Position numbers and translations under genes: made by a program
The notes under the pieces: generated by a model
Told to the model about the DNA's origin: nothing
The model's database searches: none
The model's input: only the letters and a program-made list of their open reading frames with translations
NCBI GenBank assembly: GCA_036346405.1
Contig: CM070557.1
Span: 57,542,016 to 57,606,015 of the forward strand
Origin: Phyllostachys edulis
Taxonomy: Eukaryota; Streptophyta; Magnoliopsida; Poales; Poaceae
DNA length: 64,000 nucleotides
Direction of reading: 5' to 3'
Shown: positions 45,745 through 57,700 of the stretch, in pieces
Layout: each line of letters opens with the position of its first letter
Position numbering within the stretch: position 1 is the stretch's first letter

Positions 45745-47010
45745 CTACATCCAACAAAATATTGCAAAGTCAGTACTGCATGCCATATGTACAAAATACC
45801 ACAATCAACATTGCACATAACAAAAGCTGCGTTTCAGTTAACACATGCTAGTAGTTTGAAGGTACAAACGTATGGTTAATTACAGCTTGTTTCCTCCATG
45901 TTTTGTATCGTGACAGTACTTTATTGTAGTTACAGTAACAAGAATGATGGTTTATAGTAATCATGGAACAATATATCTTATTAAATGAAGTTTTCGGGTT
46001 GTTTGACAATGAATGAGAAAGAGAAACTCCATAGTAGTTTGGTTTATACCAATTTTGAATTTGGGGGGGGGGGCAATTGTGATCTGTAACTATCATATTT
46101 CTCTGGCAGAGACTAACCCTTTTATTGAGGTGTGTTAGGCTATACACAGAGAACGAATAACACCAAGAAACAATGAGAGGCAAAAAGATCCAAATTCTAC
46201 ACTATCTGAATCTCTCGTGCTCAATCACATTTGAGATCTCGTTCTCGAGTCCGCCCAAACCACATGTTTTGGACCGTTCAGAGCTTGCCTCTAAGTGCGA
46301 ACCTACACTACCCTGGATCCACGTGCCCAGGTACGCTCGAGATCCTGTTCTCAAGACCGTCCAAACCATGTGTTTGGGACCGCTCAGGGTTCATTCCTGA
46401 GTATGCCTGGGACTTCACTCATGGGTAACGCCAGAACTACACAGTCGGAGTGCCACGAACCACTCGTTCGAGAAAATTGGTATTCAGAAATGAGGTAAGT
46501 CACCTTTTTACGCTTCCAACCTTTATTTGATTTCTATAGATGTCCTTTCGTAATTTATTTGTGGTAAACTATTTCTGTAGGACATGAGACAAGAGCTTGA
46601 GCACAATGCGGATTACTTCTTTTCAGTGCCATTATCTAGTGGTCGTGAGGCATGCATGCCACATGTTCCATACTCTATACTATAGCTTTGTGTTCATGCT
46701 TAAACTCACAATCAACAATCAACATTGCACTTCCCACTCAACATTCAATGGACAACAATCTTTATTTATGTTATTTCTGTTGAATCATAGTGATATGTGG
46801 TAGTTGTGCTCTTTCTTTCTACGGACGATCCAACTTGTGTCACAGATAAAGGCAATGCTACTGTTACTCGGTCACCAAATTGCAAAGAGGAAAAAAAAAC
46901 GAGTTTGTTTCACATGAATTTCATGCAAACTAGCAGTATATGCATATTACCGTGAATTAAGTATAGATAGTTTCCACGAGACCTTAACTACGGCGTGTGC
47001 ATCCATTGAT
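45745..47010. other. Interior of element Y upstream of the transposase remnant
   Basis: Non-coding. 46225-46420 holds two diverged ~105-bp tandem copies (GAGATC..GTTCTC..CCAAACCA..GGACC). ATGCAAACTAGCAGTA appears near 46924 and again near 47411. Confidence 0.4.
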
Positions 47011-47412
47011 ATGATTATGTGTACATCAAAGTAACATTTAGTTTTGCACACGCCGTGCAAGGATGAAATAACATCTCATCTCATCCTAACTAATGTGACT
47101 TAGGATTAAAAGAATGGCTGCACTTTAATTAGCCGAACACCTTTCGACCGACGATTCATATAGGATTGTACAAAAGTGATGCAGTGCGTACAAGCGTGTG
47201 TGGTTGAATCTCATCAATTTTTACCAACCGTATCTTTTCAAGTACCTTAATTATCCTTGTGAACATTGTATAGTATATATCATTAAAACTGCTTTCGTGG
47301 AAATTTATGAATAAATGGTCTGAAAATTTCCGAAAGAGATATTGATTAGATGAGTTGAGATGATCAACGGCGTGTGCAAAACTAAATGTTACTTTCATGT
47401 ACACATAATCAT
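47011..47412. repeat. Inverted repeat with 46-bp arms in element Y
   Basis: Arm 47011-47056 (ATGATTATGTGTACATCAAA..GCACACGCCGT) is the reverse complement of 47367-47412 with one mismatch seen; the spacer is about 310 bp. A third short copy of CGGCGTGTGC lies at 46991-47000. Confidence 0.85.
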
Positions 47413-47832
47413 GCAAACTAGCAGTACATGCGTTGGGATGTACACAAACTATCACAATCAATGGAGGCTACACCAAATTGTGCTCGACAATCACATCATA
47501 TCCACATAATCATAGAAATTGGTGATTTAGGGATGAGGAGGGCAACAATGTTACCTTGATGTCGGTATTGTTGGGCTCGACGAGAGGCCTAGTCGGCATG
47601 AGGAGTAGGGCGTAGGGGGTCATTGTGGCAAGCGTGAGGAGGATGAAGGAGGAGGAAGACGGCGGTCGTTTGAAGTCGCTCAGGCCAACGGAGTTGGGGG
47701 AGGAGGACAACGGCGTCGAGCGGAGGTCAAGGGAGGCCGGCGGAGGTGTACAGAGACCGACGCAGGGAAGACGCTGCCGCAGGGAGGACGACGTGGAGAA
47801 GGCCGCAAGACGGAAGCAGTATACGTAAAGGG

Positions 47833-47935
47833 CGGAATCCGACAGCGACGTAGGGGGCCGGCGGAATCCGACAGCGACGTAGGGGGCCGGCGGAATCCGA
47901 AAGCGACATAGGGGGCCGGCGGAATCCAGCGGAGG
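47833..47935. repeat. 29-bp tandem repeat (about 3.5 copies) in element Y
   Basis: CGGAATCC recurs at 47833, 47862, 47891 and 47920, each time within GGCGGAATCCGACAGCGACG-like text. The Pro-rich frames on the minus strand are produced by it. Confidence 0.9.
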
Positions 47936-48395
47936 CGAGGACGGATTTGGGGAGGAGAGACGCAGCTCGGGAGGAAGTGAAGGGTCGGGGGAAAAATGAA
48001 GAACAGGATCAGCGGTCGCGACTAAGTTACCACTGTCACACCAACATACGTGGTGTGACAAATCAGGCCTGTCATGCCATGGGTGGGGACGTGACAACGG
48101 CCACACAAGCCCTTCACGTTGGCCTGGCGCGCGGACGAGGGCTTGCGTGACATGTTTGGTCACATCAAGACCTATGACGTGACTGATGGCAAGGCCAAAG
48201 AGTCGAGCCTAAATAAAGTTATGGAACTTAACTTTAAAATAATATTAAAAAAATGATTAAATAATAAACAAAAAATTACGTGGTATATGATCTTTAAATA
48301 ATAAACAAAAAATTACGTGGTATATGATCTATTACATTATACTTTCTGATATTTTGTAAAATGTGAACCACAGGTGCGGTATATGTGCAATTCCC

Positions 48396-48770
48396 GAGTA
48401 TTCAGTATTCAGACCTTCAGTTCCCAACCGCTACCATACTCGAAAAGAAAAGGTTGCTCCTGCACGCAGACGCAGCCCAGCATTCTCGATAGAAAACGAC
48501 TGAGAATTGCCCAGGTTCGTGAAAGCTCGACGCCGACGGTGAGGCGGGGGCAGAAGTGACCAAGGAAACGAACCACGCGGCAGCAGCACGTTCGCGAGCC
48601 ATCTCTTCGTCCGGCTCCTGCGCCTTGCAGGCTTCCCCCCACCCGCTGCCTCCCCTATCCACCCATCCGCTTCATTCCCTCCGCCAATACCACCACCCAG
48701 GCAGTCAGGCACCCATCCGCTTCATTCCCTCCCTCTTCCCGCCTCTCGCCCTCTCCTCCCGTCGCTCGCG
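48396..48770 (+). promoter_or_regulatory. NTRC proximal promoter and 5' leader
   Basis: This is 375 bp between the right end of element X and the NTRC ATG. The last 120 bp is pyrimidine-rich, as expected for a leader. A 22-bp phrase (ACCCATCCGCTTCATTCCCT..) occurs at 48661 and again at 48711. No clear TATA box is seen. Confidence 0.4.
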
Positions 48771-51700
48771 ATGGCGGTCACGCGCCTCGCCGTGGCCGCC
48801 CCCGCCTTCCTCCCGCCGCCGCCGGGTCTCCCTCCCCTCCCGCCGCCCTCTCCCCGCCGCCTCCTGTACTCGCACATCCAACGCTCTGCACGCCGCCGCC
48901 GACGCGGTCGATGAGGAAGCCCCCGCCTCCCCTCCCTCAGGCGCGCCTTTCTCTTGCTTCCGTCGCTTCAGAAGCTCAGATTTTAGATTGGACTTTCCTC
49001 AGTCTGTAGTCCTCACCATGCGAGTTACATGCATTTGATCTGATGCTGTCTGTGGAGCCAAAGACGGCGTGTGGTGGAGTGGAATAGTGATGGTTGTTTT
49101 CTTGTTCTTGCAGATCTTGGCAAGGGAGTGGAGAACCTGGTGATCGTTGGTTCTGGCCCGGCAGGGTACACTGCTGCCATCTATGCCGCTCGGGCGAACC
49201 TGAAGCCCGTTGTGTTCGAAGGTTACCAGGTGGGTGGTGTCCCTGGTGGGCAGCTGATGACCACGACCGAGGTGGAGAATTTTCCCGGGTTCCCAGATGG
49301 CATAACTGGACCTGATTTAATGGACAGGTAAAAAGAATGTTCACTATTTGGATTGATTTGATAATGCTGTGTTCGCTTACCTATACCTTCATGGGGCCAT
49401 GAATTGGACCAGAATGCGGAAGCAGGCGGAGCGCTGGGGTGCTGAGCTTCACCAAGAGGATGTTGAGTTTGTGAATGTGAAGAGCAGCCCATTTGTTATT
49501 CGTAGCGGCGAACGCGAGGTAAGCACTTTTGCGTCTTCCTCTTGTTGCGCCGTAACATGTTTAGGAGTTTGAACTTATTTCACAAGGTAGTGTTGTATGT
49601 GTATTTTATGGCCGTTCAATGGTCAGTATTAGTATGATTTAATTAAAACTAAAGTTCATTTAAATAAGAAATAACAAAGGATACCTAGTGAAATTTTGCA
49701 AGAAAACGAATACGATGATACAAGAGTAGGCTTTTGAGCTATGGACCAGTGCATTGTGTTATGTGGTTTACTTAATTAGGTATTACACTAATCTCTAGTC
49801 CCGTGATTTACGTTTCTGAGTCGTCTCTTTGGTTGTAACTTTTCCTTAATCTCTCTCTCTCTCTCTCTCTCACATTGTGCCTTTTACTGCAGCACTACAA
49901 GAGATTTACTACGATCTCATTGTCCTTTTTACTGCAGCACTACAAGAGATTTTACTGTGCCCTTGTTGTGCCTTTCACCGTAGCACTACAAGAGATCCAC
50001 TGTCATGCTAAGCGCAGAGGGGTGGGTGCAAAGAGAAGTGTGGGTTGATTGCAAACTTTGAACGACAATATCTCCTAAACCATTTATCATATTTACAATC
50101 TGCTCGAATCGTTTTGTTGGAAAAAATGTGCTTAACAAAAAAAAAGATCTATGATGAATCTGTTTTAACGTTGTAAATAAAAGTTACTGCACCAAAAGTT
50201 CGGATTTACTGTACCTAAGCTAGTCAATTACTGCATCGTCTGAGCATAAAAAGTGTGGTTGGAGAGCGACATAGGGGTTGACGGTTGACGGAGGTGGGAT
50301 GTGGAGGGTTTTCTTTGACCAGCCTTTGACCAAGGTGGGATGTGAGTTTTGACCCACGAAAGGTGGTGGGGTATAGAATAACTTTTTTCATGCTCAGCTA
50401 CAGAATAGTGTGTGTACACACACACCAATTTGATGTAGCAATCACCTGTTATGATGCACATGAACCGCTTTGCACATTTTTTCGCTGCACTCATGTCAGT
50501 GACTTATGTAGGTGAAATGTCATTGTCTAATCATCGCAACTGGAGCTACTGCTAAGCGCCTTCGATTACCTCGTGAAGATGAATTTTGGAGTAGAGGTAT
50601 TAGTGCATGCGCAATATGTGATGGAGCATCGCCGCTTTTTAAGGGTCAAGTTCTTGCAGTTGTTGGAGGTGGTGATACAGCTACAGAAGAAGCAATATAT
50701 TTGACCAAATATGCCCGTCATGTTCATTTACTTGTTCGAAAGGATCAGCTACAAGCCTCCAAAGCTATGCAGGACCGGTAAGGCTTTTTTTTAAAAAAAA
50801 AAAATCCCTAGAAAAGTGTATCTTTCACTATGATAATATTTAATAGCCTATTCTGTTCATGTAAACATCTTCGCCTTGGATTGTCAGCTCACTTATTTTG
50901 GGCCTTAACACTTATTGATAGCTTAAAAAAACTGTAGGGGGAATGGAGGATTACTTTTTGTCCCCTCAGTTATAGTAAATTTTGGTAATATGTTGGGCTT
51001 CTGCTTCCAAATGGTGGTTGTATCTGTGGCATTGTAAAATGTGCTACTTTAGTCTGCGGGAATTTACAATTATTGCCTGATGCGAACTAAGTCACATTGC
51101 AGCTTGGTTGATTTTAGCTGTTCACCAAGTTAGATACTGGAAATCATAACACTGCCCGGGTTTGCAACTTTGCATAGAACTGATGACTGTCATTGTTTGT
51201 AACTTATCCATATATGAAGTTGTTATGTTCTTTGAAGGATGTTAGCTCCTCTTCAGTTGCATGAAATTTTAATGAGATAAAACTTCAATTCCCAGGATGT
51301 TTGGTTAACAGGTTGATTATGGCGAATGTTTCAGAGTACTCAACAACCCCAACTTAACAGTACATTTCAATACAGAAGCTGTGGACGTTGTTAGCAATAC
51401 CAAAGGCCAGATGTCTGGTATTCAACTGAAGAGAAGTGATACAGGAGAGGGATCAGTTCTTGAGGTGAAAGGTCTATTTTATGGCATAGGACATACTCCA
51501 AACAGTCAGCTGTTACAAGGTCAAATTGAACTTGATAGTGCTGGCTATATTTTGGTTAAAGAAGGCGCAGCAGAAACTTCAGTTGATGGCGTATTTGCTG
51601 CTGGTGATGTGCAGGTAACTCCTGTTAGATGTGTTATTATCTGTGTATTTCCCCTGTTGTATAAAGGGTTATCTGCATATATGCTATACCTGTACATGTA

Positions 51701-54700
51701 TATATATTGACCCATTGATCTCATGATGAATACAAGCGCTATTCATAACATGGTATCAGAGCCAAGTTAGGGTTAGGGTTTTCTCACGTGACCGACACCG
51801 GCCTCCTCAGCCGCCGGTTGCCGCTGCCACCCTCGTTGCCTCTGCTTTGCTTCTCCTCGCGCTCCCGAGCTCTTTTCCTGACGTTCGTCTTCGCTCGGGG
51901 CCGCTCGGGATTCTTCGCTTGGGGTTGGATTGCCCGGGCCCCTCGGGTTTCTTTGATCGGGGTTGGGGCCGAGACTCAGATTGTCGGCTTCGATCGCCGG
52001 ACTTGCCGAGATCCCGCCAGACAAGCCGGCTTCGGCCGCCGGGCCGCCATCGAAGTCACCGAGATCCGCCCGCTCGATCGCCGGACGCCATCGCTCGATC
52101 GCCGGGACGCCGTCGAAGTCACCGAGATTCGTCGCCGCTATCGCTCATCTTGCCGCCACCGCCACACTTGGTCGCTGCTGCCGCCGCCACGGGGGAACCC
52201 TAGTTCCCCGTGCGGGTGTTTTTGGTTTGCAGGCCCAGTACGAGTAGGCTTCGGGAATTTTAAGTGAGCCGGCCCGGTAAGGAAAAAAAGGAAAGAAAAT
52301 AAAAAAGAAAAAAAGGGAAAAAATGTCTTCAGGCACTGTTTTCGTTCCTCGCTGCCCGGTGATCTTTGATGGTCTCAATTATCGGGATTGGTTTCAGCAT
52401 ATACGTCTCCACATGCGTGGCCAACGTCTTTGGGAGCTTCTTACAGGCGAGTTGCCTTGCTCGCCTCGCCCTGCTCCACCTGCTGAACCTGTGCTCACGA
52501 AGACTACTTCCGAAAATGCTCTTAAGGAGGCATCTGATGCTTTTGATGATGCTATGAAGACTTTTCAAACTCAGTATGCTGCCTACAAGATATGGATCGA
52601 TGAGGATGCTCGTGCCTCTGCTATTCTGATTGCTAGTGTAGATGTGCAATTCACTGGGGATGTGGTTGGTTTGGCTTCAGCACAGTTGATATGGACACAT
52701 CTGCGCAACCGCTACGAGCCGTCTGGTGTTTCGTTGTATCTTTCTGTTGTGCGTCAGGAGCGGTCGCTGCAGTAGGAAGATGCCACTGTGGACGAGTTCT
52801 ATGCTCAATTGTCTGTGGTATGGCGTCAGATTGACTTTTCGGGACCGGATGCTTGCCACACGTGTCAGTGCTGTCAGCGTCAGTAGTTTCACCTGGAGCT
52901 TCGTCGTATCTACGACTTCTTGACCCGTCTCCGAGTTGAATATGAGCAGACTCGTGCTCAGTTGCTAACACACCACCCTCGTGTGACCTTGTTGGAGCCT
53001 TGGAGGCTCTTGCCGCTGTTCGTGCTGAGGAGATTCGCCTTCGTGTTGTGGGTCTGCTGTCGTCACCATCGTTTCCTTCGATTCTGGCAGCTCCTCCAGT
53101 CTCTACACCGCCACGTCTCCAAATTTCCCCTTCCAAATGGTGCCTTCACGATGGATAAATGCTATTGGTAGGGTACACTGCACCTATTGCAACAAGGATA
53201 GACATCAAGCACAGTTCTGCTACAAGAAGAAGAAGGATTTACGTCGTGGTAGTCATCCTCCGAAGGGCACTGGTGGTTCCTCCTCTTAGAGGAGCTCTGG
53301 TGCTTCTGATTCTCAAGAGTTTCACATTGTTGCGTTGCATGGCTGCTTTTGCACCGTCTGGTTCTGCTGCACAGTATTCTAGTGAGAGACCACCTTCTAC
53401 TCCTCCTTTCTCAGGTATATCACCTTGGATTCTTGACTCTGGTGCTTCTTTTCATATGACATCTGATTCCAACAATCTCACTTCCATTAGTACTTTAGCT
53501 GATCCTATCACTGTTTAGACAGCCGATGGTACCTCTTTCTCAGTCGCAGGACGAGACACTCTTTCGAATTTCTCTTTTCATGTTCATGCTGTTTCTTATG
53601 TTCCCAAACTAACCATGCAGCTCATATCTGCCGGTCAGCTCACTGATCATGGTTGTCGTGTTATTCTCGATTCTTGTTCTGATCAGGATCGACACACGGG
53701 GATTCTGGTTGGTATTGGCGCTCGCCGCCATGACTCACGGCGTCTTTGGGAGCTTAACTGGCTTCATCTTCCTTCCGCTGCCCCTGCCAGTCTTGTCGCC
53801 TCCACCACTGCCGTCGCTTCTGCTGCATCCTCCACTACGTCTTTGCTCAGTGGCATTATCGTTTGGGACATCTTGGAGGGTCACATCTATCTTCTTTACT
53901 TCGTTGTTGCCTTTTAGGGTCTGTGTCTGGTGATACTTCTCTCAATTGTTAGGGTTGTAAGCTTGGTAAACAGCTTCAACTTCCATATCCTTCCAGTGAG
54001 TTATTGTCACAGCGTCCTTTTGATCTTGTTCATTCTGATGTATGGGGTCCGGCTCCTTTCGTTTTGAAAGGTCATCGATATTATATAATTTTTATTGATG
54101 ACTTTTCTCGACACACATGGATATATTTTATGTCATCTCGTAGTGAGGTTCTATCCATCTACAAGACTTTTGCCACCATGATCCGTACTCAGTTTGACTC
54201 ACATATTCGTGTTTTTCGTGCTGACTCTGCTTGAGAATACTTGTCAGGAGACCTTCATGGTTTTGTTGCTAAGCAAGGCACTTTCTCTTAGTTTTCTTGC
54301 CCTGGTGCTCATGCCCAGAACAATGTGACTGAACGGAAGCATCGTCATCTTCTTGAGACAGCTCGTGCTCTTATGCTTGCTTATACTATCCCACCACACT
54401 TCTGGGTTGAGGCTGTTTCTACTGCCATTTTCCTGATTAATATTCAGCCTTCTTCTGCTCTTCAGGGTGGGATCCCAGTTGAGCGTCTCTATGGCAAGAC
54501 TCTTGATTATTCTAGTCTTCGCCTCTTTGGGTGTGTGCTATGTTCTTCTTGCACATCGTGAGCGCACCAAATTGACCGCTCAGTCCGTGGAGTGCGTTTT
54601 TCTGGGCTATAGCGCTGAGCATAAGGGATATCGTTGTTGGGATCCTGTTGGGCGACGGATGCGAATTTCTCGGGACGTCACTTTTGATGAGTCTCGTCCT

Positions 54701-57700
54701 TTCTACCCTTGCCCTTCTCCTTCTACCACTCCAGCATTTCTTGTCGAGCCACTTTCTTTCCTGACTTTTCCTGTCACCCCCATAGTCACCACACCTCCAT
54801 CACAGCCTTTGGCCTCTCCGGTGCCTCCTTCACCGTCTCCTTCACCACCGCCACCCTCTCCAGCAGCTCCTCCCGGTCGTATACTCGTATTCCTTCTTAT
54901 TCTCTCTACTACACTCGTCGTCCGCGAGTTGAGGATTCTTCTGATGCACCATCTTCTTCTGATGGGTCATCTTCTTCGATCTCTCCTCCTCGATATGCTC
55001 TTCATGATCGCTAGCCTATTCGGCCTCCCGCGCGCTTTTGTTTGGCAACTCTTGCTGAACCGACTTCTTATCGTGATGCTGCTGTTCATCAGGAGTGGCA
55101 GCATGCAATGGCAGAGGAGATTGCTGCCCTTGAGCGAACTGGCATGTGGGATCTTGTCCCTCTTCCTGCGCGTGCTACTCCTATCACGTGCAAGTGGGTC
55201 TACAAGGTTAAGACCCGCTCTGATGGTTCTCTTGAGCGCAACAAGGCTCGTCTCGTGGCACGTGGTTTTTAGCAGGAGCATGGTCGTGATTATGATGAGA
55301 CTTTTGTTCATGTGGCTCACATGACCACTGTTCGCACTCTTCTTGCTATGGCATCTGTTCGGGCATGGTCCATCTCTCAGCTTGATGTCAAGAATACATT
55401 TCTCAATAGTGAGCTGCGTGAGGAGGTGTATATGCAGCCACCGCCAGGGTATTCTGTTCCTAATGGTATTCTCTTTACGGCCTCAAGCAAGCTCCTCGTG
55501 CTTGGTTTGATCGTTTCTCTTCTGTTGTTACTGCAGCTGGTTTCTCTGCCAGTGCTTATGATCTTACTCTTTTTATTCACACTTCGCCTCGTGGTCAGAC
55601 GCTTCTCCTTTTATATGTTGATGATATGATCATTACTGGAGATGATTCTCAGTACATCACTTTTGTCAAGGAGCGTCTTAATGAGCAGTTTCTCATGTCA
55701 GATCTGGGTCCTCTTCGCTACTTTCTTGGGGTTGAGGTCATTTCTACGCCTAAGGGTTTCTATCTATCCCAAGAAAAGTATATCCAGAATCTTCTTGATC
55801 GTGCTTCTCTTACTGATCAGCACATCGTTGAGACTCCCATGGAGCTTAATGTTCATCTTCGGCCCACTGATGGTGAGCCTCTTACTGATCCTACTCGCTA
55901 TCGTCACCTTGTTGGGAGTCTTGTTTATCTGGGTGTTATTCGTCCTGACATTTCATACCCTGTGCATATCTTGAGTCAGTTTGTTTCTGCTCCTACTCAG
56001 CTCCACTATAGTCATCTTCTTCGTGTTCTACGATATCTTCGTGAAACCATCACGCGTCGTCTGTTTTTCCCTCGCTCTAGCTCTTTACAGCTCCAGGCAT
56101 ATTCTGATGCCACTTGGGCTAGTGATCGCTTTGATCACCGGTCTCTATCTGCTTATTGTGTTTTTCTTGATGGTTCTCTCATTGCTTGGAAGACTAAGAA
56201 GCAGACATCAATTTCTCGTTCGAGTGCTGAGGCTGAGTTGCGAGCTATGGCTTTGTTGACTGCGGAGGTTACTTGGCTACGGTGGTTACTTGAGGATTTT
56301 AGTGTTTCTATTTCAGCACCCACTCCTCTTTTGTCTGACAGTACAGGTGCTATTAGCATTGCTAAAGATCTGGTGAAGCATAAGCTTGCAAAGCATATTG
56401 GTGTTGATGCTTCCTACATGCGGACACATGTGCAAGACCAGATTGTTGCCCTTCAGTATATGCCTTCAGAGTTTCAGTTGGCAGACTTTTTCACAAAGGC
56501 ATAGACCAGAGCCCAGCACAGTTTCTATCTCACCAAACTTCATGTGGTTGATCACCATAAGTTTGAGGGGGGCTATTAGATGTATTATTATCTGTGTAAT
56601 GTCCCTATTGGATAAGAAATTATCTGCATATATGCTATACCTGTACATGTATATATATTGGCCCATTGGCCTCATGATGAATACAAGTACTATTCATAAC
56701 AACTCCATCCTTCACTCCCTGTATGGAACTTCTACATGGTCACAATGTGTCTCATTTTTGGAACTAGGATTTAATCCTGCTGCATTTCATATGTGCCATT
56801 ATCATGATATCGCCAGCATGTCATGTCTTGTTTGTCGTAGCACACTAGCACATCATGTCTTGATGGCTCAAGAATGGCATCCCTGCCACTCAGTGTTTGG
56901 AAATTCACTCAGTATTTGAAATACAATTTATGCACATTGTAGATATCTATTCATGAAATGGAGATCTTCTGATTGATTCTTTTAGACATTGCCATGACCA
57001 TTTTGGTTTTCAATTTTTCATGCTTTAGTCTGTACCGGCAGGATCATGAATGGAGGCAAGCTGTTACTGCAGCTGGATCTGGATGCATAGCCGCTTTGTC
57101 AGTTGAAAGATATTTAGTTGCCAATGATCTTCTTGTTGAATTTCATCAGGTTTTTTTTTTTTACACATTTCTTTATGGCAATTGATGCTTGCTCCAACCT
57201 TATTTTGCTTGGTTGTCATTATTTCAATGGAGGCTGGCTGTCCAATCTTATGCCTATGGCTATGATCACTGGTACTCCAGTACCATGGACATCTGCAGTA
57301 ATCTCTATTGGTATAAAACTTTCATATCAACATGTATTAATATAGCCATGCAAAATTGTGAATGGATGTATTCTAGAAAAAATTGTGAATGGTTGAAACT
57401 AGAGCGCATGCATACTTATGCACCTTCTCTTATTCATCATCGGTGCATGCATACTTATGCACCTTCACCTTTTTTCTGTTATCTTCTATAGCAACCTATC
57501 AAGCTTACAAGATGCAGTTCTTTGTTGTAATTTGTTTCTTAAATTCAGCCTGTTCGTGAAGAAACAAAGAAGGAGATTACAGACAGAGATGTTGAGATGG
57601 GCTTTGATATTTCTCACACAAAGCACAGGGGACAGGTACCTGACATATCTATGCCTGGTGGCTAGCATTGATGCAAACATTCACGTGAAAACTGATCCTG

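Larger units (their letters stand above)
43340..48317 (-). mobile_element. Element Y: MULE with ~270-bp termini and a mudrA-like remnant
   Basis: The left terminus (TTTTTTATTATTTAATC, TTTTAAAGTTAA, GAACTTTATTT, TTTGGCCA, then GTCACGCC and GGCGTGACA phrases, to about 43610) is inverted at 48030-48317. Flanking TGGTATAGA (43331-43339) and TGGTATATG (48318-48326) make an 8-of-9 TSD. A ~37-bp terminal segment ending ATTACG is duplicated at the right end (48244-48280 and 48281-48317). It interrupts the right terminus of element X. The transposase remnant stops before the DDE core, so Y is internally deleted. Confidence 0.75.
29278..48395. mobile_element. Element X: non-autonomous MULE expanded by nested insertions
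   Basis: The termini are inverted repeats split by later insertions. The left side reads ATATACCACAC, GGTTCACATTTTA, (Pack-MULE), AAAGTATAACGTAATAGATC, ATATATCACAC, GCGTCCTTTA, (MITE), TTATATTTTG, ATTAAATGGATTTCC, TCAATGCAGATGAAATGACC. The right side, read in reverse, gives ATATACCGCACC, GGTTCACATTTTA, AAAGTATAATGTAATAGATC, ATATACCACG, (element Y), CTATACCACAC, GCGTCCTTTATATTTTG, ATTAAATGGATTTCC, TCAATGCAGATAAAATGACC. Removing nested elements leaves about 1.36 kb. Candidate TSDs TTAGATTCA and GAGTATTCA share only part of their bases, so the ends are good to a few bp at best. The remaining interior (38590-38717 plus 42992-43200) is GC-rich but not recognised. Confidence 0.7.
51623..56701 (+). 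mobile_element. Full-length but dead Ty1/copia element in NTRC intron 5 (copia-2)
   Basis: Short 128-bp LTRs (51623-51750 and 56574-56701) are flanked by perfect TSDs ACTCC (51618-51622 and 56702-56706). The primer-binding site TGGTATCAGAGCC directly follows the 5' LTR (51751-51763), and a purine tract (GTTTGAGGGGGGC) precedes the 3' LTR. By hand count the LTRs differ at about 16 of 128 sites, so this is older than copia-1. It lies in the same orientation as NTRC. Confidence 0.95.

Noticed and set aside
47510..48163. 217-residue minus-strand frame in element Y
   Set aside because: Its product is made of terminal-repeat sequence and the 29-bp tandem repeat (PPAPYVAVGF units), so it is not a gene.
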